Notes: a model not told the origin generated them from the sequence alone. A stretch of DNA of 64,000 nt from an uncultured Allomuricauda sp. (GCF_947495325.1 NZ_CANLYK010000004.1:62001-126000), one strand, 5' to 3'. Counted from the stretch's first letter, positions 18,260 to 27,972 are shown. A program made the numbers and translations.

Positions 18260-21200
18260 ATGTTTGCAAAAGACTTCAAAAAATGGGATACCATCTTAGG
18301 ATGGGTTTCCTTTGCTATAGCATTTATCGTATATGCCTTAACCGTTGAACCTACGGGAAGTTTCTGGGATGCTGGGGAATATATAACCACCTCGGCCAAA
18401 TTACAGGTAGGCCACCCCCCTGGAGCTCCACTTTTACAAATGATCGGTGCATTCTTTTCCATATTTGCTTTTGGAGATTCTTCCAAAATAGCCTTGATGG
18501 TAAATGCAGTTTCAGTAGTTTCCAGTGCCTTTGCGGTATTGTTCACTTTTTGGACCATTACCAATATGACCCGTAAACTGATTCCTCAAAAGAAGGCTTT
18601 GACCAATAGCAGGTCCATTGCTGTTCTAGGGAGTGGACTGGTAGGGGCTTTGGCCTTTACTTTTTCCGATAGTTTTTGGTTCAATGCAGTGGAAACAGAA
18701 GTTTACGCCATGGCAAGCTTCATTATGTCCTTGTTACTTTGGTTAGGATTAAAATGGACCGATAATCTAGATGACCCTAGAGGTAACCGTTGGTTATTGC
18801 TCATCTGTTTTCTAATTGGCCTAACATTTGGTATCCAATTCATGGGATTTTTGGCCATCCCTACCATTGGACTTTTGTATTACTTCAAAAAATACAAGAC
18901 CACTACTATCAAGAATTTCTTTTTGGCCAATAGTATAGTGATTGCCCTTTTAATGCTCGTATATAAATTCTCTTTGACCTATGTTTTAAAACTATTTGGC
19001 TGGAGCGAGGTATTTTTCATTAACAGCATTGGGCTTCCTTTCAACTCTGGAACCATTATCATGGGCCTACTCTTTATTGCCGCCTTTTATTTTGGTCTGA
19101 AATATACCCGAAAAAACAATTTTCATACTGGGAATACCATTGTCCTTTGTCTAATGTTTTTGATTTTTGGATTTTCTTCTTGGTTAATGCTTCCTATAAG
19201 AGCCAATGCAAAGACTGTTGTAAATGAGAATGACCCTTCAGATGCGCGATCTCTTTTGGCCTATTATAACAGAGAACAATACCCCGGTGTTGAAAGTCCT
19301 TTCTACGGAGCTTATTACTCTGATGCTTTTGCGCCTGCCGGAGAAAATAAAGATGACCGTCCCAAATATGAAAAGGACAGAAAATTGGGCAAATATGTTA
19401 TCGTAAACAATTACAAGAATGCTATCCAAGGGCCTAATGAAAAGCATGTAGGCATTCTTCCGAGGCTTTGGAGCGATCAGCACGCAGAAAACTACATCCG
19501 CTATTTTGGCGAGTTGGGATTTCGAATCAAATCTGAATATATTTCCAACAATGATCTTAGACAAGCCGTAAGTCAATTTAAAAGTGCCTATGCACGAGGC
19601 GAACTGGAAGCCGATCAATATATTCGGTTTTTACAGGAGTTTGGGGAGTATATTGAGGTTGAACCACCTACTTTAGGCCAAAACCTGCGCTATCTTTTTG
19701 AGTTTCAATTTGGCTATATGTATATGCGCTACTTTATGTGGAATTTTGTAGGTAGACAGAATGACCTTCAAGGTAGGTATGATGAAAATGGTAATTGGCT
19801 TAGTGGTATTGGTTTTATAGATAGTATTCGATTAGGAAGTCAGAATAACCTTCCAAGTGATTGGAAAAACAATAAGGGAAGAAACACCTATTTCTTTTTG
19901 CCATTGTTTCTAGGTATTATTGGACTTGTTTTTCAAATCTCAAAAAATCCAAAACACTTTTGGGCACTCTTTGTCTTTTTCCTGTTTACCGGGTTGGCAA
20001 TTCAGTTCTACACCAATCCCTATATCTTCCAACCACGGGAAAGGGATTATTCGCTCGTGGGATCATTCTATATTTTCTGTATTTGGATTGGTATTGGGGT
20101 TTATGGCCTTTTTGAAGAGTTCAAAAAGCTGTTGTCGGCAAAAATAGCCGCACCCGCAGTTACGGTACTCTGTCTTTTGGCAGTACCATTATTAATGGCA
20201 TTTCAAAATTGGGATGACCACGATAGATCTGATCGATATACCGCAAACTCCACGGCCAAAGCTTATTTGGACTCATGTCAGGAAGATGCTGGAGCCATAT
20301 TGTTCACTATTGGTGACAATGATACCTTTCCGCTGTGGTACGCCCAAGAAATTGAAGAATATCGCACAGACGTACGGGTTGTAAACACCAGTCTTTTTGC
20401 TACTGATTGGTACATTGACCAAATGAAACGAAAGGCCTATGAGAGCGACCCCATTCCATCGCAACTTACGCATGAAAAATACAGATATGGTTCACGGGAT
20501 GCGGTGTACCATTTTGAGGGAATCACAGAAAATCGTTGGAATATAAAAGATTTGATAAATTGGATTGGAAGTGATAAACCCCAAACCAGATTCAGGTATC
20601 TTTTAGAAAAACGAGGAGAAGACCTTAATAACTATGATGAGAGCAATCTGGACATCATATATTACCCCACCAATAAGATTAGAATTCCAGTCAACAAACA
20701 AAATGTGTTGGAAAGTGGCTTGGTCAAAGAAAAGGATTCAGCTTTGATAGTGGATTATATCGATATTAATCTTCCACAGAGTGCCATGCCCAAAAACAGA
20801 ATATTAATGTTGGATATAATTGCCAACAACGATTGGAAAAGACCCATCTATTTTTCTGGGGGAAGTTTTGATAGTGCGGAATACATTTGGATGAAGGACT
20901 ATTTGCAATTGGATGGTCTAGTATACAAATTGGTGCCCATAAAAACCAAGAATAGAAGCTCATTTGAAATGGGACGCATTGATACTGATTTAATGTATGA
21001 TATTGTCAAGAAATGGGAATGGGGAAATTCTGGAAGCAATGAAATTTACCATGATACACAAACACGATCCCAAGGACTCTCTTTTAGAAGCAATTTAGCA
21101 CGACTTACAGAAACCTTGATTGATGAAGGTAAAATAGAAAAAGCCAAGGATGTCATAGATATTGCCATGACCAATATGCCCGTTGAGCATTTTAGCTTCT

Positions 21201-21592
21201 ATGCCTTTGTAGAGCCTTTTGTTGATGGATATTATAAAGTTGGTGAAACCGAAAAAGCCAGATTGCTTTTCGGAAAATTGAAAAAAGTATATCAAGAACG
21301 TTTGGAATATTACTCAGGTATTCCTCTTGATGAACAGTATGGAAAGCTTGATGATATTTTGGCGGATATGCAAGCCTATCGCAGAAATATAGATATCCTA
21401 ATAGAAAATCAGGATCGAGAACTTGCCGAATCAGAAACCATGATCTTCAACGAATACATTGATAAATTCTCACAATTTATGGGAGAAGAGGAAGACATGT
21501 TTGAAGAACCTTTACTTGACCCAGATTTAGGAGACTCAATTCCTTTGGATAGCATTGAATCCGTGCCAGATTCTGTTGGGCTGGAACAATAA
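18260..21592 (+). CDS. DUF2723 (TMEM260-like) polytopic membrane glycosyltransferase-like protein
   Basis: DUF2723 proteins are large membrane proteins of the GT-C superfamily, related to eukaryotic TMEM260, a protein O-mannosyltransferase. The 1110-residue product has about a dozen membrane helices in its first 650 residues. The first extracytoplasmic loop carries VEPTGSFWDAGEYITTSAKL, whose acidic residues occupy the place of the GT-C catalytic acid, and a later loop has FNAVETEVYAM. The C-terminal 450 residues are soluble, with GDNDTFPLWYAQE near residue 690 and a helical, TPR-like end before an acidic tail. A role in O-glycosylation of exported proteins is plausible for a flavobacterium but is inference; the donor and acceptor are not known. 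The gene is transcribed alone and ends at a strong terminator. Confidence 0.88.
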   Translation: MFAKDFKKWDTILGWVSFAIAFIVYALTVEPTGSFWDAGEYITTSAKLQVGHPPGAPLLQMIGAFFSIFAFGDSSKIALMVNAVSVVSSAFAVLFTFWTITNMTRKLIPQKKALTNSRSIAVLGSGLVGALAFTFSDSFWFNAVETEVYAMASFIMSLLLWLGLKWTDNLDDPRGNRWLLLICFLIGLTFGIQFMGFLAIPTIGLLYYFKKYKTTTIKNFFLANSIVIALLMLVYKFSLTYVLKLFGWSEVFFINSIGLPFNSGTIIMGLLFIAAFYFGLKYTRKNNFHTGNTIVLCLMFLIFGFSSWLMLPIRANAKTVVNENDPSDARSLLAYYNREQYPGVESPFYGAYYSDAFAPAGENKDDRPKYEKDRKLGKYVIVNNYKNAIQGPNEKHVGILPRLWSDQHAENYIRYFGELGFRIKSEYISNNDLRQAVSQFKSAYARGELEADQYIRFLQEFGEYIEVEPPTLGQNLRYLFEFQFGYMYMRYFMWNFVGRQNDLQGRYDENGNWLSGIGFIDSIRLGSQNNLPSDWKNNKGRNTYFFLPLFLGIIGLVFQISKNPKHFWALFVFFLFTGLAIQFYTNPYIFQPRERDYSLVGSFYIFCIWIGIGVYGLFEEFKKLLSAKIAAPAVTVLCLLAVPLLMAFQNWDDHDRSDRYTANSTAKAYLDSCQEDAGAILFTIGDNDTFPLWYAQEIEEYRTDVRVVNTSLFATDWYIDQMKRKAYESDPIPSQLTHEKYRYGSRDAVYHFEGITENRWNIKDLINWIGSDKPQTRFRYLLEKRGEDLNNYDESNLDIIYYPTNKIRIPVNKQNVLESGLVKEKDSALIVDYIDINLPQSAMPKNRILMLDIIANNDWKRPIYFSGGSFDSAEYIWMKDYLQLDGLVYKLVPIKTKNRSSFEMGRIDTDLMYDIVKKWEWGNSGSNEIYHDTQTRSQGLSFRSNLARLTETLIDEGKIEKAKDVIDIAMTNMPVEHFSFYAFVEPFVDGYYKVGETEKARLLFGKLKKVYQERLEYYSGIPLDEQYGKLDDILADMQAYRRNIDILIENQDRELAESETMIFNEYIDKFSQFMGEEEDMFEEPLLDPDLGDSIPLDSIESVPDSVGLEQ

Positions 21593-21593
21593 A

Positions 21594-21619
21594 AAAAGCG
21601 AGGGTAAAACCTCGCTTTT
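21594..21619. terminator. Bidirectional terminator between the DUF2723 gene and the thioredoxin-fold gene
   Basis: A 10-bp stem AAAAGCGAGG/CCTCGCTTTT with loop GTAAAA between convergent genes. It overlaps the stop codon region of the minus-strand thioredoxin-fold gene, which ends at 21618. Confidence 0.85.
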
Positions 21620-21914
21620 AAATATATTCGTTCAATATTCCAATAAGGGTATTGGCATCTTGTTCACCACTCTGTCGCCAAACCATTTCTCCTTTCTTAT
21701 AAATCATCAATGTTGGCAATCCTTTAATTCGTAAAGCTTGTGAAAGTTCTTTGTTTTTGTCAACATCAATCTTTATTACTTTTCCTTTATCACCTAGTGC
21801 TGCTGCAACATCGCGCAACACGGGGTGCATGGATATGGATTGATCGTTCCATTCTGCATAAAAGTCCAGTAGCACCGGTACTTTTAAATCTATAAGTTCA
21901 CCAAATTTGGACAT
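21618..21914 (-). CDS. Thioredoxin-fold protein lacking the CxxC active site
   Basis: The 98-residue product has the thioredoxin fold in full: VPVLLDFYAEW strand and turn, a helix, the IKIDVDKN strand, IKGLPTLMIYKKGE with the cis-Pro at residue 67, and the C-terminal helix. At the active site the canonical WCGPC is replaced by WNDQS (residues 22-26): Asn23 and Ser26 stand where the two redox cysteines should be, and there is no other Cys in the protein. It therefore cannot act as a dithiol oxidoreductase; a chaperone-like, binding or regulatory role is possible. No signal peptide, so cytoplasmic. The frame is intact with no sign of decay. It is convergent with the DUF2723 gene and transcribed alone. 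Confidence 0.85.
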   Translation of the reverse strand: MSKFGELIDLKVPVLLDFYAEWNDQSISMHPVLRDVAAALGDKGKVIKIDVDKNKELSQALRIKGLPTLMIYKKGEMVWRQSGEQDANTLIGILNEYI

Positions 21915-21937
21915 GTGTAATTCTAAGGTTTACAATC

Positions 21938-21945
21938 CAAAAGTA
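21938..21945 (-). promoter_or_regulatory. Candidate -7 element for the thioredoxin-fold gene
   Basis: The minus strand reads TACTTTTG, a match to TAnnTTTG, 24 bases before the start codon. No good TTTG is seen at the expected -33 place, so only the -7 element is supported. Confidence 0.4.
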
Positions 21946-22005
21946 AGAAAATTTGTTAAAATTTTAATCCGGGTAGAATTTAACAGGGAAAGAAGAGCGT
22001 TAAAT

Positions 22006-23241
22006 TCACGTTAAACCTTTCTTTTTAAGGGTAATCACAGAGATTTCAGGCCAAATACCCACTCTTCCCGGGTATCCAATAAAACCAAAACCACGGTTAA
22101 CATTAATGAACTGACCAAGTTCTTCGTAGATACCGGCCCAATATTTATAACGCCATTTTACGGGACTCCATTTTATCCATCCAGGGATTTCAACACCAAA
22201 CTGCATACCATGGGTATGGCCACTCAATGTCAAATGAAAATGGTATTCATCATTAATCACCACGTCTTCCCAATGTGAAGGATCATGGCTCATCAAAATC
22301 TTAAAATCCTCTTTGGCGATTCCTTGTTTTGCTTTTTCTAAATCTCCAGCTTTTTTAAATCCACCCCTACCCCAATTTTCGACACCTAACAGAGCTATTT
22401 TCTCCCCGTCTTTTTCTAAATATCGATGTGAATCCAACAACAAATCAAACCCGATATTTTTCTGAAGATTTTTTAAATCTTCAAGGTTTTTAGTTTTTGC
22501 TTCATCCGAGGGCCAAGATGTATAATCCCCATAATCATGATTGCCTAAAATGGAAAATTTTCCGTCTTTTGCTTGTAGCGTGGCAAAAAGGTCTGCCCAA
22601 GGTTCCATCTCAATTGTTTTATCATTGACCATATCTCCTGTAAAAAGGATAACATCACTCTTTTGTTTGTTGATCAAATCAATACCATAAGCCACCTTGT
22701 CCCTATTGTCAAAACTGCCACTATGCACATCTGAAATCTGTGTGATTTGATATCCATCAAAAGCATCGGGCAAATCATCGAACTCCAATTCATATTTAAG
22801 GACCTTATAATTGTATTTGCCTTTGTACATTCCATATAGCAAAGCTCCAAATGGCAAAGCAGCAATACCCATGGCAATGCCGCTAACAAATTTCCTTCGG
22901 GAGGGAAAAAACGTAGTTTGTGTTTCCGTAAGTCCGGTAAATTTATTGTATCCAAAGACGACCAATCGCACCACATCCTCCAACAATAAAAATATACCAA
23001 AAACCAACCCCAATAATAAAAAAGAAAAAAACACACCTCCAGCAACGGAAATTTTCCCGCGTATACCATCTCCAGGTGCATAATAGTATACCCTAATCAT
23101 AAGATTGAGCCAAGCACCAAAAAAAACCAAGCCATAAATAATCTGTGCCCAGGGGTTTTTAACTATCGTTTTAAATCCTTGGAAGCCATAAATGGCCAAA
23201 ATGATATATACTATGGAGAGGATGATAAGAAATCGTGGCAT
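22006..23241 (-). CDS. Membrane-anchored metallophosphoesterase (YaeI/YkuE type)
   Basis: The 411-residue product has four or five hydrophobic helices in the first 140 residues and then a calcineurin-like phosphoesterase domain. All five metal-binding blocks are present in order: ITQISDVHSGSF, VILFTGDMVND, FSILGNHDYGD, KILMSHDPSHW and LTLSGHTHGMQFG. The binuclear metal site should thus be intact. Homologues of this layout hydrolyse UDP-2,3-diacylglucosamine-like or other lipid-linked pyrophosphate substrates, or are uncharacterised; I cannot name the substrate. The nearest genes are the thioredoxin-fold gene and cutC on the same strand, with gaps of 91 and 53 bases. Confidence 0.88.
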   Translation of the reverse strand: MPRFLIILSIVYIILAIYGFQGFKTIVKNPWAQIIYGLVFFGAWLNLMIRVYYYAPGDGIRGKISVAGGVFFSFLLLGLVFGIFLLLEDVVRLVVFGYNKFTGLTETQTTFFPSRRKFVSGIAMGIAALPFGALLYGMYKGKYNYKVLKYELEFDDLPDAFDGYQITQISDVHSGSFDNRDKVAYGIDLINKQKSDVILFTGDMVNDKTIEMEPWADLFATLQAKDGKFSILGNHDYGDYTSWPSDEAKTKNLEDLKNLQKNIGFDLLLDSHRYLEKDGEKIALLGVENWGRGGFKKAGDLEKAKQGIAKEDFKILMSHDPSHWEDVVINDEYHFHLTLSGHTHGMQFGVEIPGWIKWSPVKWRYKYWAGIYEELGQFINVNRGFGFIGYPGRVGIWPEISVITLKKKGLT

Positions 23242-23294
23242 GCTAAATTTTTGTAAAGATATTTCTTTAGTTCTGGAACCAAATTATTTGAGAA

Positions 23295-24017
23295 TTATTT
23301 AACGCTCCGTACGATTTGACGAATAGTTTCCAGGTTTGTTACAGCAACTTGACCTTCTTTTAAATGCCTTTCAGAGTTCATGGAGATTTTGTCTTCAACA
23401 GAAATCTCACTTTCAAAAGAAGTTCCAGATAAGTGAATGGCCATGAAACCTGCATTCTTGAATTTTTCAACATTTTCCATTCCTATTCCCCCTCCTGGCA
23501 TAATGTTGCATGTTTTTGAAGTAGTTTTAAGATCTAAAAGAAGATCTAACCCTTTTTCAGCGGAAGTTTGTTGCCCTGAGCTTAATAAAAAATCAACTCC
23601 AGCCTCTTCAAGTTGCGACAAAGCCGCCTTTGGATTCGGAATCCAATCAAAAGCGCGATGGAAAGTGAATTTCATTGGTTTTGATACGGCAATAAGCTGT
23701 TTTGTTCTTTCAATATCCAAAGTGAAATCAGATTTTAGAATACCGGAAACTACACCATCAATTCCTATTCCATTGCAAAATTCAATATCTTTTTTCATCA
23801 CTTCAAACTCGTGTTTAGAATATGTGAAATGACCGCTTCTCGGACGGATCAATACATGAATCGGAATGTTGGTTTGTTCCTTTACCATTTTAATCAAACC
23901 GTAAGAAGGGGTAATCCCCCCTACTCCAAGTTCAGAACAAAGTTCAATTCTATCTGCTCCTGCACGTTGTGCATTTAGACCAGATTCCAAAGAATTCACG
24001 CAAACTTCTATAAGCAT
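23295..24017 (-). CDS. cutC: Copper homeostasis protein CutC family
   Basis: CutC proteins are TIM-barrel proteins named for a copper-tolerance phenotype in E. coli, though direct copper handling is disputed. The 240-residue product has the family signature: IEVCVNSLESGLNAQRAGADRIELC at the start, IPIHVLIRPRSGHFTYS, KFTFHRAFDWIPN, LLSSGQQTSAEKG and NIMPGGGIGMENV. The open frame continues upstream to 24491 but that part is antisense to the glycosylasparaginase gene; homologues begin at MLIEVCVNS, so I set the start at 24017. The gene is divergent from the glycosylasparaginase with only 40 bases between the starts, so the two promoters must overlap each other or the coding regions. Confidence 0.92.
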   Translation of the reverse strand: MLIEVCVNSLESGLNAQRAGADRIELCSELGVGGITPSYGLIKMVKEQTNIPIHVLIRPRSGHFTYSKHEFEVMKKDIEFCNGIGIDGVVSGILKSDFTLDIERTKQLIAVSKPMKFTFHRAFDWIPNPKAALSQLEEAGVDFLLSSGQQTSAEKGLDLLLDLKTTSKTCNIMPGGGIGMENVEKFKNAGFMAIHLSGTSFESEISVEDKISMNSERHLKEGQVAVTNLETIRQIVRSVK

Positions 24018-24057
24018 ATTGCTATATTTATCAAGATTAAAAATAAACATCCAAATC

Positions 24058-25053
24058 ATGCAAAGACGTAAGTTTTTAAAAAAATCAAGCCTTACTACTG
24101 CGGGATTGTTGTCCGCTCCAATTCTTGCATCCTCCAAAACGGAAAATAGAGGAGAAAATGCACCTGTGTTGACCGAAGCCAGGAAACCAATTGCTATTTG
24201 CACTTGGAACTTTGCAAATGCCACTGCAAAAGCATGGGAAGTTTTAAGTAATAAAGGTAGTGCTTTGGACGCTGTAGAACAGGGTGTTATGGTAGAAGAA
24301 GCCAATATCAATAACAAGACTGTTGGTATAGGTGGGAGGCCCGATAGAGATGGGAATGTAACCTTAGATGCATGCATTATGGACAAAGATGGAAATTGTG
24401 GCTCCGTTGTGTATCTGCAAAACATAGCACACCCTGTATCTGTGGCCCGTAAGGTAATGGAAGACACTCCACATATTATATTGGCCGGCAAAGGCGCTGA
24501 ACAATTTGCCTATGAAAAGGGGTTCGAAAAAACCGACTTGCTTACCGAAAGTACTCGAAAGCAATATGAGGAGTGGAAAAAAAAATCCAAGTATGAAACC
24601 ATCATCAACATAGAAAACCATGACACCATTGGTATGCTGGCAATTGATGAAAATGGAGACATTGCTGGGGCCTGTACTACCAGTGGAATGGCATATAAAG
24701 TTGCTGGACGGGTTGGGGATTCTCCTATTATTGGAGCTGGACTTTATGTGGACAACGAAGTGGGCGGCGCAACGGCCACAGGTGTTGGCGAAGAGGTGAT
24801 TAGAACTGTGGGCAGCTTTTTAATTGTGGAATTGATGCGGCAAGGAAAGAGTCCACAAGAAGCCTGCGAGGAAGGTGTGAAGCGCATCATGAAAAAGAAC
24901 AAAGGTCGAAAGGACTTCCAAATAGGCTTTTTGGCCATAAACAAGCAAGGTGAAACAGGCGGTTACTGTGTTCATCCTGGGTTTACCTTTAGGGAATACT
25001 CCGAAGATGGGCATGAGAATAGGCAAGTGAGCAGTTTTTATCAAAAAGGGTAG
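24058..25053 (+). CDS. Glycosylasparaginase (N4-(beta-N-acetylglucosaminyl)-L-asparaginase)
   Basis: This N-terminal nucleophile hydrolase splits the GlcNAc-Asn bond of N-glycosylated peptides after autocleavage. The 331-residue product starts with a Tat-like signal (MQRRKFLKKSSLTTAGLL) and should be periplasmic. The self-processing site HDTIGMLAID puts the catalytic Thr at residue 190; the downstream beta subunit shows GRVGDSPIIGAGLYVDN and GGATATGVGEE, which line the substrate site in the Elizabethkingia and human enzymes. The IAICTWNFANATAKAW opening matches the glycosylasparaginase branch rather than plant-type isoaspartyl asparaginases. The ATG at 24058 is chosen because it starts the signal; the frame opens at 24019. 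A role in recycling host or dietary glycopeptides is inference. Confidence 0.9.
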   Translation: MQRRKFLKKSSLTTAGLLSAPILASSKTENRGENAPVLTEARKPIAICTWNFANATAKAWEVLSNKGSALDAVEQGVMVEEANINNKTVGIGGRPDRDGNVTLDACIMDKDGNCGSVVYLQNIAHPVSVARKVMEDTPHIILAGKGAEQFAYEKGFEKTDLLTESTRKQYEEWKKKSKYETIINIENHDTIGMLAIDENGDIAGACTTSGMAYKVAGRVGDSPIIGAGLYVDNEVGGATATGVGEEVIRTVGSFLIVELMRQGKSPQEACEEGVKRIMKKNKGRKDFQIGFLAINKQGETGGYCVHPGFTFREYSEDGHENRQVSSFYQKG

Positions 25054-25135
25054 GCCACAATGCCTGTTTCTTAGCACTTTTTTCTACTTTTAAAGTTCGT
25101 CAATCAATCATTGTTAACAGACAACTACTAATAAA

Positions 25136-27970
25136 ATGTCCGACCAAAAACGTCTTTTTCTCCTTGATGCCTACGCCCTGATTTTTAGAGGATACTACGC
25201 TCTAATCAAGAACCCAAGAATCAATTCCAAAGGGATGGACACTTCAGCCATCATGGGCTTTGTAAATTCTCTTTTTGATGTGATCAAACGGGAAAAGCCG
25301 GACCATCTTGCCGTATGCTTTGATAAAGGCGGCAGTGTTGAACGTACAGAACTCTTTGAAGATTATAAAGCCAATCGCGATGAAACCCCGGATGCCATCC
25401 GTATTGCAGTTCCCTACATTCAGAATATTTTAAAGGCCATGCAAATTCCTGTTGTAGAATTGGAAGGTTTTGAAGCTGATGATATTATTGGGACTCTTGC
25501 CAAACAGGCGGAAAAGGAAGATTATAAAGTTTTTATGGTCACCCCAGATAAAGATTTTGGTCAATTGGTCTCTGAAAACATTTTCATGTACCGTCCTGCA
25601 AGAATGGGAAATGGTATAGAGATTTGGGGTATCCCTGAAGTTCAAAAACGATTTGGCGTGGAACGCCCAGAGCAGGTCATAGATTATTTGGGGATGATGG
25701 GAGATGCCAGTGACAATATTCCTGGACTCCCAGGAGTAGGAGACAAAACGGCCAAAAAATTCATTGCTGATTTTGGGGATATGGAAGGACTTTTGGCCAA
25801 CACGGATAAGCTGAAAGGCAAAATGAAAGAGAAAGTTGAAGAAAATGCTGAACTGGGTAGGCTTTCACGAAAATTAGCTGAAATAAATCTTAATTGTGAT
25901 GTTACTTTTAATGCTGCAGATTATGAAATGTCTGAACCGGACAGTCCCAAGGTCCAACAGATTTTTGAAGAACTGGAGTTTAGAAGACTTAAAGACCAGT
26001 TCATTAAGATTTTCTCGGAGGAATCTGTAGAAGCAAGTCCCGCTTCAAACGCTCCAAAAGCTGTTGGAAAATCCCAGGTAGCCGGAAGTGGGCAATTTAG
26101 TTTATTTGGAGGAAGCCCTGTGGATGCTCCCGCAACAATAAAGGATGAAAACAGTAGAAATACGGTTACCAACGTTTTCCATATATATCAAAGTATTGTC
26201 CCAGGATTGGGAATGAAACTCTTTTTGGATAAGTTAATGAAGCAGACTTCGGTTTGTTTTGATACGGAGACTACTTCCATTAATCCTTTACAGGCCGAAC
26301 TAGTTGGAATTGCGTTTAGTTGGGAAGCAAAAAAAGGCTTTTATATACCTATTCCTGAGGAAAAGCAAGCCTGTATGGAAATTTTGGAACAGCTTCGACC
26401 TTTCTTTGAATCTGAATCCATAGAAAAAATTGGACAAAACCTCAAATACGACATCAAAGTGATGAAAAACTACGGTGTTGAAGTAAAAGGAAAGTTGTTC
26501 GATACTATGTTGGCACATTATCTCATCAACCCTGATATGCGCCACAATATGGATGTATTGGCAGAAACCTATTTAAATTACACTCCGGTTTCCATTACAG
26601 AACTCATTGGGAAAAAAGGGAAAAATCAGCTAAGTATGCGTCAGGTCCCTGTAGAAAAACAAACCGAATATGCATCTGAAGATGCTGACATTACCTTACA
26701 ATTGGCACAGCATTTTAGACCGGAACTGGCAGCTGCCAAAACAGAAGAGCTTTTCGAAAATATTGAAGTGCCCTTACTGCGAGTTTTGGCCGATATGGAA
26801 ATTGAGGGCATCAATTTAAATGAAAACTTTCTAAACGATCTCTCTTCCGAACTTGACACTGACATTAAAAATTTAGAACAAAAAATTTATGATGCCGCGG
26901 GCCAAGAATTCAATATTGCATCGCCAAAACAATTGGGTGAAATTCTTTTTGACAAATTAAAATTGGTAGATAAACCAAAAAAGACCAAAACTGGTCAGTA
27001 TTCCACTGCAGAAGATGTGCTTTCCTATTTAGCCAAAGATCATGAAATTATTCAAAATGTGTTAGATTACCGAGGCCTTGCCAAACTGAAAAGCACTTAT
27101 GTGGATGCTTTGCCCAATGAAGTCCAACAACATAGTGGTCGGGTACACACCGATTATATGCAAACTGTTGCAGCCACTGGGCGATTGAGCAGTAATAATC
27201 CTAATCTACAAAACATTCCTATTCGCACGGAACGCGGAAGACAGGTACGGAAGGCCTTTGTTCCAAGAGATGAAAATTACGTTTTACTGGCTGCGGATTA
27301 TTCTCAAATAGAGCTTCGTATCATTGCCGCTTTGAGCGAAGAAGATACCATGATTGAAGCTTTTAAAAATGGGGAAGATATCCATGCCTCAACAGCATCC
27401 CGTGTTTTTAATGTTCCCATTGAAGAAGTAACACGCGAACAGCGTGGCAATGCCAAAACAGTCAACTTTGGAATTATATATGGTGTTTCTGCCTTTGGAT
27501 TAAGCAACCAGACAGATTTAAGTCGTTCCGAAGCCAAAGAATTGATAGAGACCTATTACAAGACCTATCCCAAATTGCGCAATTATATGGGTGAGCAAAT
27601 AGATTTTGCTCGCGATAACGGTTATGTGCAAACCGTTTTGGGTCGCAGACGCTACCTAAAAGATATAAATGCCGGTAATCAAGTGGTTCGCGGTGCTGCA
27701 GAGCGTAATGCCGTAAATGCCCCAATTCAAGGAAGTGCAGCCGACATTATTAAAATAGCGATGATCAACATCCATAAAAAACTCTCCGAGGGTAGATACA
27801 AAACCAAAATGCTATTGCAGGTGCACGATGAACTGGTTTTTGATTGTTACAAACCAGAGTTGGAAGAAATGAAGGCACTTATTAAATCCGAAATGGAAAA
27901 TGCTTATACTTTAGCCGTGCCTTTGGATGTGGAAATAGGTATTGGTGACAATTGGTTGGAGGCGCACTAA
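25136..27970 (+). CDS. polA: DNA polymerase I
   Basis: PolA fills gaps and removes RNA primers in replication and repair. The 944-residue product has all three domains. Residues 1-290 form the 5'-3' exonuclease (LLDAYALIFRGYYAL, GDASDNIPGLPGVGDKTA). A 3'-5' exonuclease follows with an apparently complete active site: CFDTETTSINPL, NLKYDIKVMKNYG and YASEDADITLQL. The polymerase domain has AADYSQIELRIIAALS (motif A), the O-helix region RGNAKTVNFGIIYGVSAFGL and LLQVHDELVFD (motif C). The retained proofreading residues differ from Taq-like enzymes. It stops 2 bases before the stop of the convergent TonB receptor gene, and no terminator is visible between them. Confidence 0.98.
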   Translation: MSDQKRLFLLDAYALIFRGYYALIKNPRINSKGMDTSAIMGFVNSLFDVIKREKPDHLAVCFDKGGSVERTELFEDYKANRDETPDAIRIAVPYIQNILKAMQIPVVELEGFEADDIIGTLAKQAEKEDYKVFMVTPDKDFGQLVSENIFMYRPARMGNGIEIWGIPEVQKRFGVERPEQVIDYLGMMGDASDNIPGLPGVGDKTAKKFIADFGDMEGLLANTDKLKGKMKEKVEENAELGRLSRKLAEINLNCDVTFNAADYEMSEPDSPKVQQIFEELEFRRLKDQFIKIFSEESVEASPASNAPKAVGKSQVAGSGQFSLFGGSPVDAPATIKDENSRNTVTNVFHIYQSIVPGLGMKLFLDKLMKQTSVCFDTETTSINPLQAELVGIAFSWEAKKGFYIPIPEEKQACMEILEQLRPFFESESIEKIGQNLKYDIKVMKNYGVEVKGKLFDTMLAHYLINPDMRHNMDVLAETYLNYTPVSITELIGKKGKNQLSMRQVPVEKQTEYASEDADITLQLAQHFRPELAAAKTEELFENIEVPLLRVLADMEIEGINLNENFLNDLSSELDTDIKNLEQKIYDAAGQEFNIASPKQLGEILFDKLKLVDKPKKTKTGQYSTAEDVLSYLAKDHEIIQNVLDYRGLAKLKSTYVDALPNEVQQHSGRVHTDYMQTVAATGRLSSNNPNLQNIPIRTERGRQVRKAFVPRDENYVLLAADYSQIELRIIAALSEEDTMIEAFKNGEDIHASTASRVFNVPIEEVTREQRGNAKTVNFGIIYGVSAFGLSNQTDLSRSEAKELIETYYKTYPKLRNYMGEQIDFARDNGYVQTVLGRRRYLKDINAGNQVVRGAAERNAVNAPIQGSAADIIKIAMINIHKKLSEGRYKTKMLLQVHDELVFDCYKPELEEMKALIKSEMENAYTLAVPLDVEIGIGDNWLEAH

Positions 27971-27972
27971 TT

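Noticed and set aside
19238-19618. 126-residue antisense frame in the DUF2723 gene
   Set aside because: No motif, no promoter, fully contained in a well-supported gene.
24018-24491. N-terminal extension of cutC to a 398-residue protein
   Set aside because: The extra frame is antisense to the glycosylasparaginase gene and shows no domain; CutC proteins start at MLIEVCVNS.
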